From: Tetrastigma voinierianum | Lineage: Eukaryota; Streptophyta; Magnoliopsida; Vitales; Vitaceae | NCBI GenBank assembly: GCA_016808115.1 | Contig: JAEQBH010000882.1 | Span: forward strand, 868,001 to 932,000 | Direction: 5' to 3' | Length of the DNA stretch: 64,000 bases | In this document: piece by piece, positions 1-11,016 of the stretch | Position numbering within the stretch: position 1 is the stretch's first letter | Layout of the letters: each line of letters opens with the position of its first letter | The notes under the pieces: model-generated | Databases searched by the model: none | The model's input: the letters and a program-made list of their open reading frames with translations, nothing else | Told to the model about the DNA's origin: nothing | Position numbers and translations under genes: made by a program

Positions 1-252
1 CGCGCCAACGGCGGGCCGCCGCCGTGGAGGAACTCTATAACTCACCATCACCTGAGTAGTATTGTGACACGTGACTGGATTCTTTGGGACGTTGAAGCTG
101 TTGACGTGCCGGATTGTGAATCGGTTATGGAATATTTTTCGGCGGTTTCGGGTTTTCCTCCGATTTCTGCCGGCGGAGCTGCGGGGAGAACAAGGATGGC
201 GTGGCCCGCCTCCATACTCGCTTCTTTGGCCTTTCCGAAAGTGTCTACCAAG
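1..252 (+). CDS. DUF569 protein, partial (3' part of exon 1)
   Basis: The frame starts at base 1 and is open from the window edge. It reads the conserved DUF569 core RANGGPPPWRNSITHH followed by DWILWDVEAVDV, which matches the equivalent segments of the two complete first exons downstream. The family has a beta-trefoil, fascin-like (actin cross-linking) fold; its cellular role is poorly known. A good donor (AAG|GTTTGT) ends the exon at 252, the same exon-1 end point as the paralogue at 7562. The frame read past the donor stops at 280-282 inside the presumed intron. I could not find a second exon with the conserved GRTIYYHV block between 253 and 3800, so this copy may be truncated like its neighbour. 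The N-terminal half lies outside the window. Confidence 0.75.
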
Positions 253-3200
253 GTTTGTTCCTTAATCCTTCCCCCTTTTTAAAGATAATCTTAATTCCCG
301 GTTTTTCCGAGACAGTTTACAAGATTTATACTTTATTCCCGGAGGCTTTTCTAGTTTTCTGAATTCAATGTACGCCCTTTGTCTGAAGACCATATTCAAT
401 TCGTTGAAATTGGTCATTGGACATAACGTATCTATCGACGTAATGTACCCGAAAATGTCTTTTTCACCGAACCAACTCAACCCCTGTTGCCTGCAAGCCT
501 CAGTTGATCAGAGTGATTAACGTTTAAAGACAAAGAAATAAAAAAAAGGGTTCGAATTTCAATGAAGTAGGCTGAGACATCGACATTATATCGAGACACT
601 TTGTCTAAGTATGAAACTAGGTTGAGACATCTTGATTAAGCATAAAACTAGGCCGAGACATCGTACCTAAGCATGACATTAATGCGCCGAGTCATCTTGT
701 CTAAGCATGAAACTAGTTTAGATATGACACTAGACAGCCTAGACTGAGACACCTTATTTAGACATGGCATGACATTAGGTCGAGACACCTTTTTTAAGCA
801 TGTCATGACACTAAACCGAGACACTTAAAAAATGATTAACTTTCAAAAAAACTCAATCCCGATTTATTATGATAGTACCAAAGACTATTAAGATAGTACT
901 TAAAATTTTTTATGGTGAAATGATAGACTATCTTAATAAAATATAAATAAATGTTACATTAATCTTGGCTTGGTACAAGGAGCATTTTGGGTATATCATG
1001 TCCAATCAACATTTCCATATTTGAAATACAATTATTATTATTTTTTTTTTTTGTGAAATTGAACCTATTTTACATTATTATGCCTTTATGCAATTATTTT
1101 CAAATTTTGAATAATTTTCGGATGATACTAATCACGGAAGAGATTTATATTTGTAACCATATATAGTAAAATATAATATGTATTTTCTTTTCAACAAATA
1201 TAGAAGAAGGAAGCTTTATTATTATTATTATTTTTAAGTTTTATAAATTAGATATAAACATGAATAATATACAAGAATTCCATATTTCATTAGAAAAAGA
1301 TTATATTTAGGTATGATTTCTTATTGAATGAGATAAGATGACTAATACCCTATCATATTTATTTATTTTATTATATCCCATGTTTTTTTTTTTGAAGTAA
1401 ATATCCCATGTTATATTATATATAGTTTCAATTTTGTAAGTAATAATATCATTTTGTTGATATATTTAAACTCACTTAATTTATTTATATATTTATTATA
1501 TTTATTTTTTTTATAACTATTCACTTTGCATTATTATATTATAGTATTGTTTCTTTGATAGGATAAATTTTAATAAAAGCTTTGATATTCAGGCATAAGT
1601 TGCATCACACAATAATGATTATTAAATTAGGAGTTATTCTTTTTAATTTTTATTTATTTATTTTTAATTCTAATTGAAATATTACTTTAATAGCATTTTA
1701 TTTACATAAAATGTTTTTAAAATTATTTATTTAATTTATCTGGTATTTGAAATTAATTTGGTTAATAAAATTAACACATTCAAAGGACAAAACTAAATTG
1801 ACTTGAAATAAACTAATGTTGAATAAAATGCTAATTTTAATTTTTTTTATATTTGTAATTTATAGAGATATAAACTAGATAAAACGTATATCTAGCTAAT
1901 ATTATTATTATTATTTTTTGAAAGTATCTAGCTAATATTATTTTATTTTCAGTTTTTTTAAAGATTGAATTAAGAAAATGAAAAAAAAATTATTTTCAAA
2001 AATTTTAATATGATTTTCGAAAAAGTCTAAAATAAATAAAAATATATTTACATTAATAGCATTAATATATATGCATATATAGATTGATTAAAATTTTCGC
2101 ACATCTTTTATATGAATGAAAATGTGTTAGAAAAAAAATAAAAATAAAAGACGCTGTTTTAAAAACATATATACAAAAATGAAAATCAGAAACTCTGGTC
2201 GACTTCTCTGTTTTGACCTTTTGCCTGCCATTGTAATTTTTATTATTTTAATTACGATTTTTTTTTCTTAATTCCATTCACCTTATATTATATTACAACT
2301 ATTTTTTATATTCCATTCACCGTAAGCTTATTTTAATAACTATATATATTTTTAAAATCTATTCATTTGGCATTAAATTGTTTTTTCACAAATTTATTAT
2401 CTCATCAATCTTTTATGTTTCTTTAAACACAAAAGAAATTCTCATGGGAAAATAAAAAAGTTTCATTTAATTAAAAATAAAACTGTAGAAAATTATAAAA
2501 TACAAAGCGCGTACTGTAAGAGTAAGTGCTGTGGCCTTGGCCCTTGAGTCTTCAACGCGATAATTTTGAGGGGTACCAGGCGGCTCTGCTTCTAGAAGAA
2601 GTATGATTTCAATAGCCAATCCCACGCGCAACTTAAAACTACCTTACACACGCCTAAAACGGGTGTTACTTTTTATGGCAACTTCCTCCCCTTTTTAAAG
2701 TAAAAAGGGTCGATTACTTTATTCTTCATTATTTTTATTAAATAATAATAATAATAATATATTTTAGAGATAGATTAGGTTTGAGAAAATTTTCATTATC
2801 TTATGATTTAAAATTTAGTTTTAGACTTTTATAAAGTGGTAAAAAAAAATAGTTTTATAGGTTCTTAAAATTGACTCAAATGATAAAAGGATGGAATGAG
2901 ATTATGATGATGGATGATGGATATAAAAGGATGAGACGTGGTTGACTAAGTGGTAAAAGGATGATATGAGATTAGATTATAGGAGATCATATGTTTAAAT
3001 TCTTGTAAAAACAAAGTATTATAACTTTAACGAGTAGAGGAAAATAGTCTTATAAAAGTAAGAATTTTTTTTTTTTAAAGATAGTTTTATAAAGGTAAGT
3101 AGGGGTTGGTCCCATATATGATTTAAAATTTTGGGAAACTTTTTATCAAGAGAGTCATAAAATAATAAATTAAAGGTCCTCCAAGTGTTCTAACATTGAA

Positions 3201-3500
3201 AGTTAGATAAAAAAAAAGGTATTTTTAAGAAAAGGGATCAATTTTAACTAAGTTTGGAATTAGAAAGAGTAATATTGTTAATGGTAACGAAAATTGGTTA
3301 ATGGGTTATATATCATATGGTCTATATAAGTGTGAAGAAAATTTCTTTGGTGGCTTTGAGGGGATGGAATGGAAGCATAATGTACAGTGAATTTACACAT
3401 TTAGTGGTGATGAAGTGAAACTTCTTTTATTAAAAAAAAAAAAAGAAAAAAAAAATTGAAACTTGTTATTGTACTCTCTTTGGCAGAGCGTGGTGTTTAA
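253..3500. other. AT-rich intergenic DNA without a recognisable gene
   Basis: This covers the presumed intron or 3' flank of the first DUF569 copy and the upstream region of the second. It is strongly AT-rich with many short A/T runs. No reading frame has conserved protein motifs, and I recognise no transposon ends. The only structured part is the minisatellite near 568-830, listed separately. Confidence 0.6.
568..830. repeat. Degenerate minisatellite, about 40-bp unit
   Basis: The phrase GAGACATC or GAGACACC, followed by taagcatgaaactag-like text, recurs about seven times in 260 bp with variable spacing of roughly 35-50 bp. Units differ by substitutions and small indels, so this is an old array. 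No coding or transposon association is visible. Confidence 0.6.
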
Positions 3501-3523
3501 ACGCTCCCTCTCTCTCCGTCGTC

Positions 3524-3530
3524 TATAAAT
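3524..3530 (+). promoter_or_regulatory. TATA box of the second DUF569 gene
   Basis: TATAAAT follows a CT-rich stretch and lies about 330 bp before the start codon at 3853. The interval down to the start is rich in CT, typical of plant leaders. The transcription start would be near 3555 by spacing. Confidence 0.5.
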
Positions 3531-3587
3531 CTTCTCGTCACTTCAATTTTTCGTCGTCAACGCTTTCAAAGTCTTGGACGCTTAGGC

Positions 3588-3638
3588 ATGGAGATTTCCT
3601 GCCCATTTTCGTCCAGTTTTTCCTCTCTTCTTTGCTAA
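3588..3638 (+). other. Upstream ORF in the leader of the second DUF569 gene
   Basis: If transcription starts near 3555, the first ATG of the mRNA is at 3588. It opens a 16-codon frame (MEISCPFSSSFSSLLC) ending in TAA at 3636-3638, about 215 nt before the main start. It could lower translation of the main frame. No conservation evidence is available here. Confidence 0.4.
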
Positions 3639-3852
3639 GAAACCAATTTAATGTAAGAAATCGGTATCCAAACGCCCTAGCTTACTTCCCTCTCTTTTTC
3701 ATTTTCCGTCTCTGTTTCTCCCTCCCCAAACAAAGACAAAGACCACCTTTCTCCTTGTTTAATTACTTTATTTAATTCAATCTCCTTAATTTAATTCCCC
3801 AGTCTCCATTTTTTTCTTCCTCTCTCAGAAATTGGTGGTTTGGATTGATCCT

Positions 3853-4431
3853 ATGGAGTTGTTCCGTACAGCGAAAGCCGTCACACTCCGGGGCCACCTA
3901 GACAAGTACCTGGTCGCCGACGACGACAAGGTAACCGTCCGGCAGAGCCGGAACGGTTTGTCGAGGAGAGCGAGATGGATAGTCGAAGGCATCGGCCATG
4001 TCATACGCCTCAAGAGTTGCCACGGCCGCTACCTCACTGCCTCCGACACAGCCTTTCTTTTCGGCATGACCGGGAAAAAGGTGATTCAGACGGTTCCGGG
4101 AAATTCCTCCGACTCGTTAATCGAGTGGGAGCCGATTAGGGACGGATTTCAGGTGAAATTCAGGACTCGGAGTGGGAAATTTCTGAGAGCGAACGGCGGG
4201 ACGCCGCCGTGGAGAAATTCCGTCACTCACGATCACCCTCACAGCGGCGCAACGAAGAACTGGATCCTTTGGGACGTGGAGTCCGTGGAGGCGCCGGAAC
4301 CGGATCCACTGTCGGACTACCTGTCGTCGCTGTCGAGCTTTTCTTCGATTTCCGACGATCTCTACGGTTCGGCGCCGGAGTCGCCGATGTCGATAACGGC
4401 GACCGATTCTTTCGGAATGTCTTCAAAGCGG
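3853..4431 (+). CDS. DUF569 protein, exon 1 (downstream exon not found)
   Basis: This 193-codon exon encodes one complete DUF569 domain. It starts MELFRTAKAV, then has HLDKYLVADDD, IRLKSCHGRYLTAS, GMTGKKVIQT, ANGGTPPWRNSVTHD and NWILWDVESVE. The start at 3853 is chosen because family members begin MELF; an in-frame ATG at 3832 would add seven residues. The exon ends at a consensus donor (CGG|GTATGT). The frame stays open by chance to 4797, but that tail has no family similarity. Exon 2 of the paralogue at 7562 has no counterpart that I can find between 4432 and 7300. The gene may therefore be truncated, or may encode a single-domain protein by intron read-through. The domain is intact with no internal stop, so it may still be expressed. 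Confidence 0.75.
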
Positions 4432-5319
4432 GTATGTTTTCTGACCTGTTCTGGAACTGGAAGTATGGTTGATAGTACTGTTTTAGCTGTTTCTTCGAAC
4501 AGCCTTTTTCAGTTACGTATTATTGTTGATCTTGCTATGATTAAAGAAGATATGGTAACAAATTTGATGACGAGCTACTGGATTGCTCGTCTCTCTCTCC
4601 AGGGTGGGGGGGGCTCTTATGAACACGTCAAAAGCATATCATTGAAGTCTGAAGAAGAAACATATAAACGAACTAGTATGAATTTGAATCAGTGTGAACA
4701 TGGATCAAACACTGCATCTGCATCTCCCATTCTGTCAACTTCTAATTTGTTTTTGCATTTCCCCCCGTCAATTCAATTACTATTTAGACCAATCTAGTCA
4801 TAGTTGGGTCCTACCTTCGACATCCTTCAGTTTTTCCAAGGCGCCCCCTCCCTCCCATCAAAAACCTTAACAAGATGGATTTGAGGACAATAATGAATGT
4901 TTTATAGATGGGTTCTTGAGGTTTTTTTTTTTTTTAACAATTTGTTTCTAATCACATAAAATTAAAAAATGGTAGAAAATTTGAAAATATCTAGTAACCC
5001 TTCCATGTTATTTATTTATTTAGGATGTGTATAAATACTATATTTAACTTAAATAATAGAGAAATTAGATTAAAAAGGATAACAAGAATCACGTCATGCA
5101 AAAGTAACCTCTAAAATCTGATTATTGTAGACAAAAAAAATCTAACATAGATATTAGTTTTGCAAATATTTTTGAATTTGTCTTCTTTAAAGAGTTATCC
5201 TATAATAATAATAAAGAGTGTCAAGATAACAGGCCATTGGCTATCTAGTCCTCTACATTTCTATCTTTAACTTTTTGGATCTCACTTCTATCTTTATTGG
5301 ATTCGGATTATAGGGGTCT

Positions 5320-5354
<35 letters not shown>

Positions 5355-6994
5355 CTAAAAAGCACTTACTTTATTAAGTGTATTTGGAACTGCTTTAGAA
5401 ATATAAAAGAATATCCTGATTTCCCTATCTTTCTTATGTTCGTTTTTTTCCCTTAGCTATTGTGCAATGTAACTGCCATATTATATAGTATCATAAACGC
5501 GTAAGCACAAGTCAGATGACTTGTTCGGTCTGTGGTAATGTTTAAAGAAAATATAATGCCAATGATTTCAATAAATCCAATTCATTGGAGAGCCTCTAGC
5601 AAGAATCTTGATCTAATGTGGATAATGTGTAACACGTGCAACATAGTATATTACTATTTCTATTATTTCACTATGCCGTATCACGTATATAGTCAATTTA
5701 TTTATTAGTCATCTGATTCTGAAAAAATATGTAATGTTTAGGATACAGTAACGTTGGGCTCTTTTTGTTAGTGGTGGCCACATCCCACATGTGAGAGAGA
5801 GAAAAAGCTTATGAAAAACTGAATATTGCTAGGGCAGGGTGATGTTATAGGTACCAACCCAACGCAATAATTGCGTACGTGGTTGGAGAATTAAAAGCAG
5901 GGTTTAGAAATTTGGACTGGTAAAAAGATTAGTGGAAAGTGGAGAGAATGACAAGAAATGGGTATGGGCCTGCCTAGTGGAACTCCTCTGACCCTCTCCC
6001 AAATTCAAAAACAAATTGAGTGGTACACGCCACATTCTCACCAGTCACCACCCCCCTCCCCCTAGACCACCAAAAATGACTCCACTGGTTTTTAAAGGCC
6101 GCCCATTAAGCTCCGTCACGTTTCCCACCCACTCATATTGGGCCATTACCTATTCGAGTCGGTCATTTTGCTTATTGCATATCACTCTTTTGTCTTCAAA
6201 ATATATATATATATTTGATTTTAGTTATTTTTTCTCCTTTATGTCATATAAATGCATAAAGAATCTTTCTTTATTTTGATATTAAAAAAAATGTTATTAA
6301 ATTCTGATTATTAATTGTTGTTTTATTTTTAGTTGTCATGATTCTTGCTTCACGATTTTTTAGTGCAATATAAGAATAAAAATTATGAATTTAATTCAAA
6401 AATAAAACTATTAAGTAGTCATAGTTATCGTGATTTTAACCATGATTATTTATTTATTTATTTTTATATATGAGTCTCTCTACACGTGTCAACGGAAGGC
6501 CTAATTGAACACCATCTTGAAGAACGGGCTAAAACCAATATTTTCTTTTCTTTCGAAAAGCAGTTTACTTTGACACATAAAATCCATTTGTCTTCCAGTG
6601 GACGATGCTTTTTAAGTTGTTGAATGGAAAACGTAACAACCGACCCCCCACCCCATCCTCATGTGACAATTATGTTTACAAAATAATGCGTTTTTATTTT
6701 TTTGTTGTCTTTTTTTTTTAATCTTATCATAATAATGATTATTGGCATACGAGGGCGTATGAAATTATCATATGGCCTTAAAACTTCCTGTTCTCGAATA
6801 CAATCAGGAAGCAGCCGAAGTTTTTTAGGAGGAATTTGAAGAGTGTGGGTATGACTTGACCACCACCCACCACCACTGGAAGAAAAAGGGGAGTTTAGGT
6901 TGTAAATAACCCATTTTATGAAAAAAAAATTTCATTCCAATCAACTTTTAAAATTTTTATTCAAAATGACCTTCTAATATAACGGAAAAGAAAT

Positions 6995-7048
<54 letters not shown>

Positions 7049-7300
7049 TTTAATTTAAGAAAGTCACAGCTTGAGCTGATAGTTCAAAAAAAAAAATCGT
7101 AATTAAAAACTACGATTTTAATTAAAAATTGAAGGTTAGAGTTTCTAATCACGGTTCTTTGAGATTATTTTGAACAAAAATTTTGGACATTGACCTAAAA
7201 TCAATATTTTTTAAAATAAAAAAATAAGGTCATTTTGACGTAAAAGTGGGAAAAGCGTCGTCCACAATGTTTGAATTGTAGAGGTGAAACCATTCTATTA
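4432..7300. other. Intergenic AT-rich DNA, two TA microsatellites
   Basis: This holds the presumed intron or 3' flank of the second DUF569 copy and the upstream flank of the third. TA dinucleotide tracts lie near 5322-5352 and 6998-7038. I see no conserved coding block, RNA gene or transposon terminus. Confidence 0.6.
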
Positions 7301-7319
7301 TTGTCCAATCACAAAATGA

Positions 7320-7327
7320 CACGTGGC
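7320..7327 (+). promoter_or_regulatory. G-box / ABRE-like element upstream of the third DUF569 gene
   Basis: CACGTGGC lies 242 bp before the start codon at 7562, and another ACGT core (CCACGTCC) follows within 10 bp. CCAAT motifs occur at about 7301 and 7415. A G-box paired with a second ACGT core is the known arrangement of ABA- and stress-responsive plant promoters bound by bZIP factors. That this promoter responds to ABA is an inference. Confidence 0.45.
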
Positions 7328-7561
7328 TCCACGTCCGGACCGTGTGGAATCAGTATCACATGGCTGGCGCTTCCCTTCCCGCCGTTGCGGTTTCATTTAT
7401 TTTGATGTTGCATCCAGCCAATCAGTAATCTGTCATAAATTTACTATTATAGATTTATACTCCTTTGGTAGATAAAAGAAAACTATTCAACCGGATTTCT
7501 GGTCTTCTTCTACCTTCTTCTTCTGTTTCTGGGGCTGATTTTTTTTCCTCTCCAGATCGCA

Positions 7562-9699
7562 ATGGAGTTGTTTCACAACGCCAAGGCTGTTCGCCTACGT
7601 AGCCATCACGAGAAGTATCTGCTGGCCGACGACGACGAAGAGTCCGTCATCCAAGATCGGAGCGGCTCGTCCAAGATGGCTCGGTGGATGGTGGAGCTGG
7701 TGAAAGACACCGACAACGTCATCCGGCTCAAGAGCTGCTTCAACAAGTACCTCACCGCCTCCAACCAGCCCTTCCTCTTGGGCATGACTGGTCGGAAAGT
7801 CCTCCAGACTCGCCCCGGGAGGCTTGATTCCTCCGTGGAGTGGGAACCGGTAAAAGAGGGCAACCGAATCAAGCTCAGAACTCGCTACGGTAATTTCCTC
7901 CGAGCCAACGGAGGGCTGCCCCCGTGGAGAAATTCGGTCACCCATGATGTTCCTCATAGAACGGCTACCCAAGATTGGATCCTCTGGGCCGTCGATATTG
8001 TTGAAATTCTGGTTCAAACCCCCACTGCTAAACCCCCGGCTCAATCCCTCTCCCCTTCGGATTCTCTTGCGAGCGCATCTGATCCGAGTTCGCCTTCCTC
8101 CGTATCATTACAATCTGCCAGTTTTTCGAGACAAGAGGTATGGATTTTGAGATCTGAGCAGCTGCTAAAGAGATAATTTTGAATAATAATCATGATCCTT
8201 TTCTCTTCCTATGTAGCAGTCCAATGATTCTTTGGACAATTCTCCCCCAAAATCTGAGGGTAGGACTATATACTACCATGTTGCTGATGACAATGGCAAT
8301 GTGGACGACTCTACCCCAGGGCAGTCTTTCACACTGAAGGGAAATGGGGTTTTCGAATTGACCCGCAGATTGGAGGAAGAGACGGGGTTAGAGGATATAA
8401 TTGTCTGTTCTCGGAGTAACTTCAATGGCAAACTTTATCCTCTTCGCTTGCAACTTCCTCCAAACAATACAACGATGCATGTAATTGTACTCTTATCATC
8501 CTCAAAAGGTGAGTTTCTTCTTTTACTTAGTTTTGCTCAGTTAGCTTGATGCTTCCTATATCAGCTGTGTAGTACCAACATATTCGGATATTGAACCCTT
8601 ATGTTAATCTTGATTACAAGCTATGTCATCTAGTAAACATGTTTTAACCTTCTAGACTGACTGTTGTATCAGTTTGTTTCAAGTATGTTATACTGAGAAA
8701 ACAGATGAAAAGAACTATAAAGAATTATCTTATAATTAATTGCTGGTTGTAATTTGAATAGTGTGATGACAATTGACTAGTCGGATGTTTTGCCAAATAG
8801 AAGGAGCAATATGATAGGTGGGATATTCAGTTAAAGCAAGCACATTGCTACTCGGTGTTAGGCTGAGTAGATTGATGGTTGTGCACCTTTAAAGATTCAT
8901 GGGCCTTTAGAAAAGCTCTGAGGGGATTGTGAGGAATCCATGAATGTGGTCAAGGTGCTAGAAAGAACCTTTGAAGTCTCAAAAACTTATAATTTGCCTT
9001 GCCTTACTGTAGGGTATGTTCAATGTGATTATCGTTGAATCAATGTTTAAATAATGTGGTAATTCATTTAGTATTGAAGTTTCCTGTAACTAACTTTATA
9101 TTCATATCATAGATACTGAGATTGGGGCATACACCTGAATTTTCTCTGAGATGCCACCACTAGGTTTGTGGTTCATACAAGGTTTTGACACCCTACTTAG
9201 ATACCTTTCACTAGCAAGTATTGCAATGAATTCACAGCATTATTCAGAACATAAGCTACCTTGGTAAGTTGAGGATGGGTGTTGGTCAAAGTTGGAAAAA
9301 TAAAGTGATCAATATATATATATATATTCTCTTGAGATGCTGGGAAAGTCTGGTGCACTTTTGGAAATCTGGAAGATGTATGCACAAAAGTCATGTGATA
9401 TAGCCTGTATCATATAAAGAATCCGACTTTTGAAAATCCAGAGCAGTTGAGAGATTGTTGACAAAAGAAAAAACCATTTAAGACCCTGTCAAGGAAATTC
9501 TTGCCGTTATGTTCTTTATTGTATCTTCCATGCACATTCGGCTCTTTAGCTGCCATAATCATAACTTACCGTGTTCTAGGTTTCTCATTTTGCATTTATG
9601 GAGTCTATAGATTGGTTGTATTTCTCATGCTAACTTTCTGCCTTTCTTCCTCTTTTTTTATCAGCTGCAAGAACTTTTGAGAAACCTGGGATCCCTTGA
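7562..9699 (+). CDS. DUF569 (actin cross-linking-like) protein, complete three-exon gene
   Basis: Model: 7562-8137, 8220-8508, 9665-9699, about 299 residues. Exon 1 (192 codons) is a full DUF569 domain: MELFHNAKAVRLRSHHEKYL, IRLKSCFNKYLTAS, GMTGRKVLQT, ANGGLPPWRNSVTHD, DWILWAVDIVEI, then a Ser/Pro-rich linker. It ends at a GAG|GTATGG donor. Exon 2 carries the conserved second block (GRTIYYHVADDNGNV, FELTRRLEEETGL, YPLRLQLPP) and ends AAAAG|GTGAGT. Exon 3 adds AARTFEKPGIP and a stop at 9697. Splice phases agree throughout. The acceptor of exon 2 is a tandem TAGCAG, so a form with one extra Gln is likely. The 3' leader probably ends near 10.1 kb. The family is related to fascin-type actin-binding trefoils, but its molecular role is not established. 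In Arabidopsis, as I recall, the homologue At1g59710 also lies beside CRR28. Confidence 0.85.
8138..8219 (+). other. Intron 1 with a NAGNAG acceptor
   Basis: The donor is GTATGG and the acceptor ends TAGCAG at 8214-8219. Splicing after TAG or after CAG both keep the frame and differ by one glutamine codon before Ser-Asn-Asp-Ser. Confidence 0.6.
8509..9664 (+). other. Intron 2 of the third DUF569 gene
   Basis: This 1.16-kb intron runs from the GTGAGT donor to a T-rich tract ending TCAG at 9661-9664. It splits a codon after its first base; joining restores Ala-Ala-Arg-Thr. A short TA tract lies near 9311-9327. No gene or transposon end is visible inside. Confidence 0.6.
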
Positions 9700-11016
9700 C
9701 GAAATTCATCGAGTTGGCATGGCAGTTTTGTTTACCACATAAATGCACAACTACATGTTCTGTACATTCTGCTTCAGGATTGTTCATAAAGCTAGCTGAA
9801 ATATCCAGCAATCAGTTGTGTAACATTTTGCCCCGCAGCAAAAATCGTGGATGGAAGCTGTAAGAGAAGAAAATGAAGAACACTATATCTACTGTAAGGA
9901 GGGGTCTGAAAACTAGCACTGTCCCTCCATCAGTGATTATTATTCTCTAAAATATCTGTTGCCTGTTTCTTTCTTTCTTTCAGGGCTTCTGCAACTGAAT
10001 CTGTTGTAAAATTTTGTGGTTACTTTTGGATATGGGGTGATTACTTTTTATCTCCTGGTTTTCTTCCGGTGCTTGCACGACGGATCTGTTGTAAGAACCT
10101 GTTTGCAAACACTTCTTAAATTTCGATTGATGCCTTCATTTTTTTCTTTTTCTGATTTCTCAACTACACTAGTAAGATGTCTGCAAATTTGAATTCATTG
10201 GTAAACCTTTTCTGCACCACCCATCATAGTTTATAATAGTTCTACTTTAATTCGTTTTCAAGTATTTACATTTAATAAAACATTTTCACATTTTGGTTCG
10301 AAAAAAAAAAAAAACCATTTTCACATTTAATAAAATATATTCTCATTTTCACATCGCCATTCAATATTTACTTTTTAAAATTAGATTTGCTTTGAGTCTT
10401 TTTGTATAAGGCGAACAAGTTGACATTATTTTACATTTCATTTTAAGTTTTTATTTTCCTTTTATCAATTGTCATTCTCTCCCCAAAGTGGACAGGATTG
10501 GTCCACCGTGATTCTTACTAATTTAAGCCAAATACAATTATTCCTTGTACCCGTGGTGGGGAATTGTTCCTTGTACCCGTGGTGGGGAATTGTTCCTTGT
10601 ACCAAAAACTAAAACTCTCCACACCAATTATTTTACTTCACATCCTAAAACCCAATTCCCATCATCCTATATAATGAGAGACAGGTCATTAACATCTCAG
10701 GGGATTACAGCTATGGTTGGTACAATCGACAAGCTCACCAACTCAATTACTTATCACCAATTCATGGCCATACACAGCTGTTAGGGATTGGACAAAACAG
10801 ACAACATCCCAGATCTACCTTTTAGGCCTGACTCAAATGGTGAAAGAGTGGGACAGGATAGAGATATCCATGTTCAAATCTTTATAAGAACTACAACGAA
10901 ATATACAAAATGAATGGATGTCAAAAAGATAAAAAAAAATCTTCCTCTTTAATGAATGGCAAGGCAAGTACATGGTATATAAAGAATGTGTATACATACA
11001 GTTATTGTAGTAATTG
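9700..11016. other. Convergent 3' flanks of DUF569 and PPR genes
   Basis: The DUF569 gene (+) and the PPR gene (-) converge here, so both 3' UTRs and terminators lie in this interval. A 26-bp direct repeat (TTCCTTGTACCCGTGGTGGG core) occurs at 10541, 10567 and partly at 10593. No coding motif is visible. Confidence 0.5.

Noticed and set aside
4432..4797. Open extension of DUF569 copy two beyond exon 1
   Set aside because: A consensus donor precedes it, the tail has no family similarity, and homologues splice here.
7595..8044. 149-codon minus-strand frame opposite DUF569 exon 1
   Set aside because: It is the antisense shadow of a well-supported GC-rich exon and shows no family of its own.
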